Below, piece after piece: positions 16,198 to 23,817 of a stretch of 35,114 nucleotides of DNA. The notes beneath the pieces were generated by a model, which was not told the origin of the DNA, searched no databases, and saw nothing but the letters and a program-made list of their open reading frames with translations. Position numbers and translations under genes: made by a program. The number at the start of each line of letters is the position of its first letter. Within the stretch, counting starts at the first letter, position 1. Source of the DNA: JAAUSY01 sp964526735 (lineage in GTDB: Bacteria; Chloroflexota; Chloroflexia; Chloroflexales; Chloroflexaceae); NCBI GenBank assembly GCA_964526735.1, contig CAZGLO010000037.1:1-35114 (forward strand), given 5' to 3'.

Positions 16198-17119
16198 GCC
16201 ACTTCAGTGGCAGCGGAGGAAACCGCGCCTTCCTTTCGTGCTTGCAATAAAGTTGGACAAGCAGACGCAGCGCACGTTCAAGCCCCATGGGTCTATCGCC
16301 TATGATGGCCGCATCCTGTCCTACCAACTGGACAAGGGGACGGTCAACATCTGGACACTGGCAGGTCGGCAACGCATCCCGTTTGTCTGCGGGGAGCGAC
16401 AGCGTGAACTGCTGCAATACCGACAGGGTGAGAGTGACCTCGTGTTGGTCAACGGCGTGTTCTATCTGCTGGCTGTTTGCGACATTGAAGAACCCACAAC
16501 GGACGAGATTGACGGCATCCTGGGTGTTGACCTGGGCATCAGCAACATTGCGTCTGACAGCGACGGGAACCACTATTCGGGTGAACAGATTGAACAAACC
16601 CGTCAGCGGTACCACGGCCTGCGCCAACGCCTTCAGCGGCGCGGTACCAAATCGGCAACACGCCATCTGAAGAGGCTGCGCCACAAGCAGGCGCGGTTCC
16701 AACGTGACACGAACCATCGGATCAGCAAAGACCTCGTTGCGCGTGCGAAAACCACCGCTCGCGGCATCGCTCTGGAAGACCTGAGCGACATCCGCGAACG
16801 GACACGGTTGCGTAAGGCACAACGAGCGCGACACAGCAATTGGGCATTCGCACAACTGCGCCAGTTCATCAGCTATAAGGCTGCACTGGCAGGGGTACTG
16901 GTGTGTATCATCAATCCAGCCTACACCAGTCAGCGATGCAGCGTGTGCGGGCACACCGAACGCGTCAATCGTCCCACGCAAGCCCATTTCTGTTGTGTGT
17001 CGTGCGGTCATACGGCCTCTGCTGATACCAATGCAGCGATAAACATTTCCAGGGCTGCTGTCGTACAGCCTATTGTCTCGGAGGCGGCTCTGCCGTCGCG
17101 CCAGGGACAAGCCGCCTGA
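16187..17119 (+). CDS. tnpB: TnpB RNA-guided nuclease, N-terminally truncated
   Basis: RuvC-type TnpB protein of the IS200/IS605 (IS1341-like) superfamily. All catalytic positions remain: RuvC-I Asp115 (GVDLG), RuvC-II Glu197 (ALEDLS) and RuvC-III Asp280 (SADTNAA), plus a zinc ribbon with CSVC at 251-254 and CVSC at 270-273. Recognisable TnpB sequence begins only near residue 20 (IKLDKQTQRTFK); roughly the first quarter of a normal protein of about 400 residues is missing. The frame opens with a GTG inside a palindrome and has no ribosome binding site. It is therefore most likely a decayed copy. Its strand is opposite to both neighbours, and no TnpA gene is present. Confidence 0.85.
   Translation: MEATPLQWQRRKPRLPFVLAIKLDKQTQRTFKPHGSIAYDGRILSYQLDKGTVNIWTLAGRQRIPFVCGERQRELLQYRQGESDLVLVNGVFYLLAVCDIEEPTTDEIDGILGVDLGISNIASDSDGNHYSGEQIEQTRQRYHGLRQRLQRRGTKSATRHLKRLRHKQARFQRDTNHRISKDLVARAKTTARGIALEDLSDIRERTRLRKAQRARHSNWAFAQLRQFISYKAALAGVLVCIINPAYTSQRCSVCGHTERVNRPTQAHFCCVSCGHTASADTNAAINISRAAVVQPIVSEAALPSRQGQAA
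16194..16216. repeat. left palindrome of tnpB remnant
   Basis: Bases 16194-16203 pair with 16206-16216, with one mismatch and one bulge. The following GGAGGAAACCGCG resembles what follows the palindrome at the window start. Confidence 0.6.
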
Positions 17120-17137
17120 CTTTCGTCAGTGCGGTTT
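17109..17137. repeat. right palindrome of tnpB remnant
   Basis: Bases 17109-17120 pair with 17125-17137 (about 12 pairs including one G-U, one bulged T) around a TTTC loop. The tnpB stop codon is inside the stem. This is the place where the guide-RNA scaffold of TnpB systems is encoded, overlapping the tnpB 3' end. Confidence 0.6.
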
Positions 17138-17149
17138 ATGACTTACCGT

Positions 17150-18121
17150 TTATTCCTGATCTCCTGGCCGGTCTGGCCCACTATACTGCTCCGACTGCTC
17201 CACAAAGAGCAATGCAGCTGCTCCCAACAGCCCCACCTGCTCTCCCAAGTGTGCCACCTCTATCGGCACAGAGCGGTAGAGATCATCGATCACTCGCGAT
17301 TGTACCACGTTCTGCGCTTCGTCAAGCAGCCACGGGTTAGAAGTCACCACGCTGCCGCCTACCAAGATAATCTCTGGGCTGAAAACGTGCAGGATATTGA
17401 TCAACCCAATGCCAAGATACGTCGCTTCTTGGTGCATCAACTGTTGGGCAAGCTCATCCCCCTCTTCCGCCGCCCGCGCCACATCTGCCGCCGTGACGCG
17501 CTCTGGAGTCGTCGATTGGTGGAGGAGCGAGGCGGGGTGGTCTGGCATTGCCGCCGCGGCCCGACGCGCTAACCCCGTCCCCGACGCCACATATTCCCAC
17601 GAGAGGAGGTTGTGCGGCTCGACGATCATATGGCCCAACTCGCCACCCGCGCCAAGCCGCCCAAGCAAGAGCTTGCCATCTGTGATGACACCGGAACCTA
17701 TGCCCGTGCTCACGGTGATGTAGACGAGGTTGTTGTGGCCAACGCCGCCTCCGAAATGCCACTCTCCAATGGCAGCGGCATTCGCATCGTTGGCTATCTT
17801 GACCACAAGGCCCGTTTTCGTGGAGAGCATATCGCGGAGTGGCACATCGTGCCAGTTGTGCATGTTGGGGGTTGAGAAGATGATGCCGGTGTCGGGGTTG
17901 AGGGGGCCGGGCGAGCCGACTCCAATGCCGAGGAGGTTGCCGTCGGGCGGCAGGAATGACTGCACATGCGCAATGTAGGCAAGCACCTGTTGAATAACCG
18001 GATCGGGGTCACTTCGAGTGACGGTCGGCTCTTGTATCTTTGCAAGGATGTGTCCGGTTTGGTCTACCAACGCAGCCCGCGTCTGCGTTCCGCCGATGTC
18101 CACGCCAATCACATAGTCCAT
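17150..18121 (-). CDS. ROK family sugar kinase (glucokinase-like)
   Basis: ATP-dependent hexose kinase fold. ATP-binding motif DIGGTQTR at residues 8-15, catalytic Asp112 in NDANAAA, STGIGSG at 138-144 and ELGH at 161-164 are all present. The ROK zinc motif (CxCGxxGCxE) that normally follows ELGH is missing: the sequence runs from HMIVEP through only about six residues to WEYVASGTG, without any of the three cysteines. His164 is kept. Length (323) is otherwise normal. Its product is probably glucose-6-phosphate, but substrate cannot be assigned. It follows the parvulin lipoprotein gene after about 200 bases, a stretch in which I see no gene or RNA. Confidence 0.87.
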   Translation of the reverse strand: MDYVIGVDIGGTQTRAALVDQTGHILAKIQEPTVTRSDPDPVIQQVLAYIAHVQSFLPPDGNLLGIGVGSPGPLNPDTGIIFSTPNMHNWHDVPLRDMLSTKTGLVVKIANDANAAAIGEWHFGGGVGHNNLVYITVSTGIGSGVITDGKLLLGRLGAGGELGHMIVEPHNLLSWEYVASGTGLARRAAAAMPDHPASLLHQSTTPERVTAADVARAAEEGDELAQQLMHQEATYLGIGLINILHVFSPEIILVGGSVVTSNPWLLDEAQNVVQSRVIDDLYRSVPIEVAHLGEQVGLLGAAALLFVEQSEQYSGPDRPGDQE

Positions 18122-18323
18122 ATCAATTGGCGCAGCGTACTACCGTCGTGAGGCAGCAGAAAATGCGCCACCCTCCTTTCCACAGCACACAATGCCCAAT
18201 TCCCAACACCTACGCAACATCGCTCTGATACGGTGGTACGGCGTAGCAGTCAATACGTGAGCGGGTAGGATGGGGGCAAGGTTCCCCTCACCCCCTCTCC
18301 CGCCTGGCTTATACTATCTTTCC

Positions 18324-19697
18324 CTATTCCTCATTCCCATCGCCGTGCTGCGGAAGATCTTGCCACCACTCCTGCAATGATTTGGGTGTGGCGGTCGGCT
18401 CCTCGGTCGGCTCGTCTGTCGGCTCTGGAGTGGCCGTTGGCTCGTCTGTCGGCTCTGGAGTGGCCGTTGGCTCGTCGGTCGGCTCTGGAGTGGCCGTTGG
18501 CTCGTCGGTCGGCTCTTCGGTCACTTCCGCTGTGGGTTCTTCAGCCTCGTCGGTGGCCTCTTCGGTCGGCTCTTCTTCAGTCGCCTGCTCTTCGAGTTGT
18601 TCTTGGATGGTCAACTGCTCTTCTGTGAAGGGCAACGGCACGGAAGCAGGGTCAAACTCATCGGAAATAGCGACTTCACCCCGCTCCTGAGCACCCTCAA
18701 GATATTGCTCATACCACGGCGTGAACGACTCATCGATGTAAGTGCCCGGGTTGCGGCTTGAGCGCAGTTGCTCAACGCTGTCGAAGGGGCGATCTTCCTC
18801 TCGATCCAACACCTCGATCACGTGGTATCCGGCGGGGGTACTGGCCATCACCGGCGTGTTGAGTTCAACCGAGGGGCTGAGGACAACCGTCTCGAATGAG
18901 GGGAAGAATGTGCCATTTGGTACCCATCCCAAATCGCCACCGTCCTCCACCGAGGCGAGGTCAGTTGAATATTCTTCTACCGCATCCTCAAACGAGCGCC
19001 CCGACTCAAGCTCACTCATCACCTCGTCAGCCGCTTCCTCATCATCCACCAAGATATGCCGCACATGGAACATATCAGCGGTGGTGTTTTGCACAATCAT
19101 CTTGAGGACAATCTGGCGGCGGGAGATTTTCAGGCGCAGTTGGGTAAGTTCATCGCCGGTTGGGCGTTCCTCTTCCGGCATATTCTGCAACTGCTGCTCA
19201 ACCTCCATATCGACCTCATTCGCGTCCACACCAATGCCCTGTTGGCTGGCGAGTTGGAGCAAAACCTCCTCTTGGATCAGCTGATCGAAGATGCGCTGCC
19301 GAACATCTTGCTCCTCAATTTGCGCGGTAATCTGTTCAACGGTGCTGCCGCGGGCAAACGATTGCGCAATCGCAGGGCCAAGATCGTCCTTCAGCCGCTG
19401 CTCGTAGTCATCCCGCGTGATGGTGTTATCCCCAATACGAGCGACAACGTCTGATCCGGCACTGCCATCAGGTACTCTGACTGTCTCAGCAGTATCGCCC
19501 GACTCGTCGGCTTGATCCTGATCGGAGGTTTGCCCCTCTTGATCCGTCTGATCCGTCTGATCCATCGCCTGGCCCGCAGGCTGTTCGGCCTGCCCAGCAC
19601 TGATTTGGGCACCCTGATCCGTGCTTTCACACCCTACCAACGTGCCCACAATGAGCAGCATGGCGAGGGTTGATATCACCCACAGTCTCACATTCAT
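18324..19697 (-). CDS. parvulin-type peptidyl-prolyl isomerase lipoprotein
   Basis: Exported foldase of the PrsA/SurA type. A hydrophobic signal ends in lipobox LVGC at residues 20-23, so the protein should be lipid-anchored outside the membrane. A Gln/Asp-rich linker (about 35-70) follows, then a SurA-N-like helical domain (about 85-205) and a parvulin domain (about 207-310; FHVRHILVDDEEAA, GGDLGWV, GYHVIEV). The C-terminus is a long acidic tail of Glu/Thr/Pro with repeated TDEPTATPEP, then a short terminal SLQEWWQDLP segment. Such tails may act as a spacer through the cell wall or sheath. It begins 21 bases after lepA with AGGAGA before the ATG. Confidence 0.9.
   Translation of the reverse strand: MNVRLWVISTLAMLLIVGTLVGCESTDQGAQISAGQAEQPAGQAMDQTDQTDQEGQTSDQDQADESGDTAETVRVPDGSAGSDVVARIGDNTITRDDYEQRLKDDLGPAIAQSFARGSTVEQITAQIEEQDVRQRIFDQLIQEEVLLQLASQQGIGVDANEVDMEVEQQLQNMPEEERPTGDELTQLRLKISRRQIVLKMIVQNTTADMFHVRHILVDDEEAADEVMSELESGRSFEDAVEEYSTDLASVEDGGDLGWVPNGTFFPSFETVVLSPSVELNTPVMASTPAGYHVIEVLDREEDRPFDSVEQLRSSRNPGTYIDESFTPWYEQYLEGAQERGEVAISDEFDPASVPLPFTEEQLTIQEQLEEQATEEEPTEEATDEAEEPTAEVTEEPTDEPTATPEPTDEPTATPEPTDEPTATPEPTDEPTEEPTATPKSLQEWWQDLPQHGDGNEE
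18409..18516. repeat. 30-bp tandem repeat in lipoprotein tail
   Basis: A 30-bp unit starting GGCTCGTC is repeated at 18409-18438, 18439-18468 and 18469-18498, with a partial fourth to 18516. The copies differ at only one position or so. It encodes the ten-residue TDEPTATPEP-type repeat. Confidence 0.85.
19541..19563. repeat. 9-bp tandem repeat in lipoprotein linker
   Basis: GATCCGTCT occurs at 19541-19549 and 19550-19558 with a partial third copy (GATCC) to 19563, encoding a Thr-Asp-Gln repeat just after the lipobox. Confidence 0.6.
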
Positions 19698-19718
19698 GTA
19701 GCAATTTCTCCTTGACGG

Positions 19719-21557
19719 TTATCGTTCTTTCGACTCCCCAAGCGAGAGAACCGCCATAAATGCTTCTTGGGGAATCTCCACGCTCCCGACCATCTTCATT
19801 CGCTTCTTGCCTTCTTTTTGCTTCTCCAAGAGCTTGCGCTTGCGTGTCACGTCCCCGCCGTAGCACTTGCTGAGCACGTCTTTCCGCTGCGCACGCACCG
19901 TCTCGCGGGCAATAACTTTGCTGCCGACCGCGGCCTGCAATGGCACATCAAACATTTGGCGGGGGATGAGGGTGCGAAGCTTCTCGACCAACTCTTTACC
20001 GCGGTAGTAGGCCGAATCGCGGTGGACGATCAATGACAACGCATCAACCGGCTGCCCATTGACCAAAACATCTAGCTTGACGAGGTTGCTCTCTTGCGAG
20101 GCGGCGAAAGAGTAGTCAAGCGAGGCATACCCTTGGGTGCGGCTCTTCAGCTGGTCGTAGAAATCAACCACCATCTCAGCAAGCGGTACGCGGTATTTGA
20201 GCAGGACGCGCTGCGGGTCAAGGTAGTCCATCGTATCAAACGTCCCGCGCTTGCCAGTCACCAGCTCCATAATCGCGCCAATATACCGCGATGGAGCGAT
20301 GATATTGATTATCATCACCGGCTCTTCAACGCTGGCAATCATCCCTGCATCGGGCATATCCGCCGGATTGTCAACCACCACGATTTCGCCATCAGAGCGC
20401 AGTACGTGATACTCAACGCTGGGGGCCGTGACCAGCAGTTGGAGCTTATACTCCCGCTCAAGCCGCTCACGGACGATTTCCATATGCAGCAGCCCCAAAA
20501 ACCCGCACCGAAAGCCAAACCCAAGTGCTGTGCTGCTCTCTGGCTGGTAGGAGAGCGCCGCGTCGTTGAGCTTGAGCTTTTCAAGCGCCTCACGCAGCTC
20601 CGTATAGGCATCGCTGTCGATGGGGTAGAGGCCCGCAAAGACCATCGGCTTGGCAGGGCGGTAGCCGGGGAGTTGTTCGGTGGCGGGGTTGTTCTTCAAC
20701 GTAATCGTATCGCCAACTTGACACTCATCAACCGACTTCAGGCCGGTAGCGATATACCCCACGCTCCCCGCCCACAGCTCTGGAAGCGAAATCATCGCCG
20801 GTCGGAAGACCCCAATCTCTAGGACATCGGCTTCGACGCTGGTACCAATCATACGCACGGTGTCATTGCTTGAGAAGGTGCCATCGACCACCCGCACATA
20901 AGCAATCACCCCTTTGTATGGGTCGTAGTGCGAGTCGAAAATCAAGGCGCGGGGCGCGGCATCATACTGACCGTGCGGCGGGGGGATTTCGTTGACGATA
21001 GCCTCTAGGATTTCGGGCACGCCGATGCCTTCTTTGGCCGATGCAAAGATGATTTGCTCTTTGGGGATGCCAATCACATCTTCGATTTCCTGCGCCACAA
21101 ACTCTGGCGTTGCCCCCGGGAGGTCTATCTTGTTTATCACGGGGATGATCGCCAGGTCGTGCTCAAGCGCCATGTAGACGTTGGCGAGGGTTTGCGCCTC
21201 TATGCCCTGAGCGGCATCTACCACCAACAACGCCCCTTCGCATGCCGCCAATGCACGGCTTACTTCATAGGTAAAGTCGACGTGGCCCGGGCAATCAATG
21301 AGATGGAAGGTATAGGTGTGGCCATCTGTGGCGTTGTAGTGCATACGCACAGCCTTGGCCTTGATAGTAATGCCCTTTTCACGCTCCAGATCCATCGCAT
21401 CGAGGAGCTGCTCACGCCGATCTCGCTCACTAATAGTGCTCGTCATTTCGAGAAGGCGGTCGGAGAGGGTGGTTTTCCCATGATCAATATGGGCAATAAT
21501 AGAAAAATTGCGAATGTGTTCTTGGTGATCTTGGTTTTGATCCTTTTGATCGTGCAT
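19719..21557 (-). CDS. lepA: elongation factor 4 (LepA)
   Basis: Translation GTPase that back-translocates or remodels stalled ribosomes. The G1 motif AHIDHGKT lies near residues 22-29, with DLEREKGITIKAKA (switch I), DCPGH and NKIDLPGA following in order, and the LepA-specific C-terminal domain ending in a Lys-rich KRKLLEKQKEGKKRMK region. The frame stays open upstream to 21773 through the 11-bp repeat array, but homology starts only at the ATG at 21557, which gives 612 residues, close to the family norm of about 600; a weak GAGCGG precedes it. The gene follows hisS by 255 bases, and that gap contains the repeat array and no gene. Confidence 0.96.
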   Translation of the reverse strand: MHDQKDQNQDHQEHIRNFSIIAHIDHGKTTLSDRLLEMTSTISERDRREQLLDAMDLEREKGITIKAKAVRMHYNATDGHTYTFHLIDCPGHVDFTYEVSRALAACEGALLVVDAAQGIEAQTLANVYMALEHDLAIIPVINKIDLPGATPEFVAQEIEDVIGIPKEQIIFASAKEGIGVPEILEAIVNEIPPPHGQYDAAPRALIFDSHYDPYKGVIAYVRVVDGTFSSNDTVRMIGTSVEADVLEIGVFRPAMISLPELWAGSVGYIATGLKSVDECQVGDTITLKNNPATEQLPGYRPAKPMVFAGLYPIDSDAYTELREALEKLKLNDAALSYQPESSTALGFGFRCGFLGLLHMEIVRERLEREYKLQLLVTAPSVEYHVLRSDGEIVVVDNPADMPDAGMIASVEEPVMIINIIAPSRYIGAIMELVTGKRGTFDTMDYLDPQRVLLKYRVPLAEMVVDFYDQLKSRTQGYASLDYSFAASQESNLVKLDVLVNGQPVDALSLIVHRDSAYYRGKELVEKLRTLIPRQMFDVPLQAAVGSKVIARETVRAQRKDVLSKCYGGDVTRKRKLLEKQKEGKKRMKMVGSVEIPQEAFMAVLSLGESKER

Positions 21558-21735
21558 AGGCCGCTCAAGCAGTTCTGTTTTTTGGGCTGGATAAAGGCTG
21601 CATCTGTTCGTTGTGAGCAGGATCGCTCTTGCAACAGAAGAATGATAGCAGAGAACACACCCTTGCGCAAGAGCGTGGTTGAGGGGTTGAACGACCCAGC
21701 CGCCTCCCCCGCCGCGCGGCAGGCAACTGGGCACT

Positions 21736-21801
21736 GACATTGCTTTGACATTGCTTTGACATTGCTTTGACATCGCTTTGACATCGCTTTGACATCGCTT
21801 T
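21736..21801. repeat. six-copy 11-bp tandem repeat array
   Basis: Three perfect copies of GACATTGCTTT (21736-21768) are followed by three perfect copies of GACATCGCTTT (21769-21801), 66 bp in all. The array begins 11 bases after the hisS stop, in the hisS-lepA spacer. The two blocks differ by one T/C change, so the array grew by duplication after or during that change. The period is close to one DNA helical turn. Confidence 0.95.
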
Positions 21802-21812
21802 GATGCATTGGG

Positions 21813-23129
21813 CTATAAACCATTCAGACGGCGAAGCGTGGCAACTCCCTCTGCCCGCGGGACGCGGTGTTGTTCACCGCTCGCCAGCTCCTTAATCACG
21901 ATCATCCCCTCTGCCACCTCCTCTGGCCCAAGCACCAGCGCATAGGGGATACCCTTCTTATCCGCCTCCTTGAACTGCTTGCCAAGGCTGATGTTGGCAT
22001 CAAGCGCCGTGACGACATGAAAGTCAGCCGCGCGGAACTCCTGCGCCACCTGCAAGCTTGCCTGGGTATGCGCATCGTCGAATATGGTCACAAAGACGTG
22101 GGCGGTGGTGGTGGGGCGTGGGCCAAGCTCCAACTCCTCCATCACGTCGTGCAGCCGGTCGATTCCGAACGCCATCCCGACGGTGGGGATAGGCCGACCC
22201 GCAAACATCCCGATGAGGTTGTCGTAGCGGCCACCTCCCAACAACGACCCTTGTGGCCAATGCGACGAAATCGTCTCAAAGACGGTGCCGGTATAATAGG
22301 AGAGGCCGCGCGCCAACCGCGGCGAGAGGGTATAGCGCTCTGGCGGGACGTTCATCTCCTGCAGGCCGTTGAGCACTGCGCGGAGGTTCTCAAGCGCCGC
22401 CATCGCCCGCTCATCATCGTGGAGGTGGCGGGAGAGTTCGTTGAGGATGTGCTCCGAATCGCCCTCCAACAGCACCATGGCAAGGATACGTTCAGCGCTA
22501 TCGGCGGTCACCCCGCTCTTTTGCAGCTCTTCTCGCACGCCGTCGGGGCCTATCTTGTCGAGCTTATCGATAGCGCGGTAGACCGCCCCCGCCGCCTCCT
22601 CATCAAGCCCACTCACCCGCGCTATGCCGCCCAATATCTGGCGATGGTTGATGAGCGTAGTGAAGGCGGGGAAGCCAAGTGCATCTAGCCCTTCGGTGAG
22701 GATGGCAATGATTTCAGCGTCAGCAAGGGGCGAATCGCTGCCAACGATATCGATATCAGCCTGATCAAAGGCACGATACCGCCCGCGCGCCGGACGTTCT
22801 CCCCGATAGCTTGGCCCAACTGCATAGCGCCGCCACGGCAATACCAGTTGATTGGCATATTGCGCCACAACGCGGGCCAACGGGACAGTTTGGTCATACC
22901 GCAGAGCAAGTCTCCGACCGCCGTGGTCTTCAAACCGATAAATGAGCTTTTCATCCTCGCCCAGCTTGCCCTCCAACGTCTCTGCATACTCCACGATGGG
23001 GGTAGAGAGCGGGTCGAAGCCGTGGCGCTCAAAGATGGCCGTGAGCGTGGTGAGGATGTGTTGCCGCAAGAGCATCGCGGGCGGCAAGTGGTCACGCATT
23101 CCTTTGATATTTTGCGGTTTTTGTTTCAT
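21813..23129 (-). CDS. hisS: histidyl-tRNA synthetase
   Basis: Class II synthetase that charges tRNA-His. The N-terminal NIKGMRDHLPP block, motif 2 region (YAVGPSYRGERPARGRYRAF), DQADIDIVG, the histidine-A loop LARGLSYYTGTVFE, GGGRYDNL and motif 3 (TVGMAFGIDRL) are all in order. The anticodon-binding domain with SLGKQFKEADKKG is also present, which separates it from the HisZ paralogue that lacks that domain. In the histidine loop the usual RGLDYYTG Asp is Ser. No strong ribosome binding site lies before the ATG at 23129. Length 438 is normal. Confidence 0.95.
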   Translation of the reverse strand: MKQKPQNIKGMRDHLPPAMLLRQHILTTLTAIFERHGFDPLSTPIVEYAETLEGKLGEDEKLIYRFEDHGGRRLALRYDQTVPLARVVAQYANQLVLPWRRYAVGPSYRGERPARGRYRAFDQADIDIVGSDSPLADAEIIAILTEGLDALGFPAFTTLINHRQILGGIARVSGLDEEAAGAVYRAIDKLDKIGPDGVREELQKSGVTADSAERILAMVLLEGDSEHILNELSRHLHDDERAMAALENLRAVLNGLQEMNVPPERYTLSPRLARGLSYYTGTVFETISSHWPQGSLLGGGRYDNLIGMFAGRPIPTVGMAFGIDRLHDVMEELELGPRPTTTAHVFVTIFDDAHTQASLQVAQEFRAADFHVVTALDANISLGKQFKEADKKGIPYALVLGPEEVAEGMIVIKELASGEQHRVPRAEGVATLRRLNGL

Positions 23130-23379
23130 AAACGCTTATACGGCGAGCATACGCCCCCGCTCGCCAGAACCTACTGCCTGCCGCGGAAGACCCAGCCGCC
23201 CCTTCCTCTATATCTGAACCTCTTGGTTTGATATGTCTGTATGATGTCTTGTAGAAGATACTTCCCTTCCGGCACAAGGGAGAGGAAGTCGCAGGTATGG
23301 TAGCATGGGCGGGTAGTGTTGGCAAGGGAAGAAAGAATGTAAAGGGAGGGTGGCATGTCGCAAAGAATCAAAAACCATG

Positions 23380-23385
23380 TATAAT
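23380..23385 (+). promoter_or_regulatory. -10 element giving a leaderless dgkA message
   Basis: A perfect TATAAT ends 8 bases before the dgkA ATG at 23394. A start site 6-9 bases downstream would fall on or next to the ATG, and no Shine-Dalgarno sequence fits between. The -35 region is weak. The rest of the 264-base divergent spacer to hisS shows nothing else I can identify. Confidence 0.6.
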
Positions 23386-23393
23386 CTGCAACT

Positions 23394-23774
23394 ATGAATC
23401 CGTTGATTGCTTCATTTGGCTATGCGTTCGCTGGCATCGGCCATATGTTCCGCACACAACGCAACGCTCGCATTCATTTCCTCATTGGGTTGTGCGCGTG
23501 TGCCCTTGGATCGTTTCTTCCTCTCGCCCGCTGGGAGTGGGCTATCTTGGTTGTAATGTGTACACTCGTGATAGCCGCCGAGGGCCTCAACACCGCCATA
23601 GAGGCGACGGTTGACCTCGTGGCGACCGATTATCACCCCCTTGCGCGGGTTGCCAAGGATGTGGCTGCGGGGATGGTGCTGTTGTGTGCGTTTGCTGCTG
23701 TTATCATTGGGTGTATTATCTTTTTGCCACACCTGTGGCCTCGCTTCTGTGCGATTGTTGGCATACCAACGTAG
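23394..23774 (+). CDS. dgkA: diacylglycerol/undecaprenol kinase
   Basis: Small trimeric membrane kinase that phosphorylates diacylglycerol or undecaprenol. Family core EGLNTAIEATVDLV lies at about 63-76 and HPLARVAKDVAAGMVLL follows, with three hydrophobic helices across 126 residues. Gram-positive-type (DgkA/UdpK) members prefer undecaprenol and recycle the cell-wall lipid carrier; that preference is plausible for a lineage without typical lipopolysaccharide but is inferred. It opens a three-gene plus-strand block and appears to be translated without a leader. Confidence 0.93.
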   Translation: MNPLIASFGYAFAGIGHMFRTQRNARIHFLIGLCACALGSFLPLARWEWAILVVMCTLVIAAEGLNTAIEATVDLVATDYHPLARVAKDVAAGMVLLCAFAAVIIGCIIFLPHLWPRFCAIVGIPT

Positions 23775-23817
23775 GAAGCGCTTTCGATAGAGAATAGAGA
23801 AACAACAAGGCTGGTTT

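Larger units (their letters stand above)
16187..17140 (+). mobile_element. decayed IS200/IS605-type element
   Basis: The truncated tnpB is bracketed by hairpins at 16194-16216 and 17109-17137, as expected for subterminal palindromes of IS200/IS605 ends. It sits between a FecR-like gene and a ROK kinase, both of the other strand, and overlaps or abuts both. The element lacks TnpA, so it could move only if helped in trans. Exact ends cannot be set from sequence alone. Confidence 0.7.

Noticed and set aside
16163..17110. Long minus-strand open frame of 315 codons opposite tnpB
   Set aside because: It is the antisense shadow of tnpB, whose frame has all RuvC and zinc motifs; the minus-strand translation shows no recognisable domain.
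18122..18323. Possible tRNA or small gene between the ROK kinase and lipoprotein genes
   Set aside because: No cloverleaf, no T-loop consensus and no supported open frame; it appears to be plain spacer.
21558..21773. N-terminal extension of LepA by 72 residues
   Set aside because: It runs through the 11-bp repeat array and unrelated spacer; LepA homology and normal length begin at the ATG at 21557.
23130..23393. T-box or other riboswitch in the hisS leader
   Set aside because: No T-box antiterminator consensus and no clear specifier stem could be seen in the spacer.
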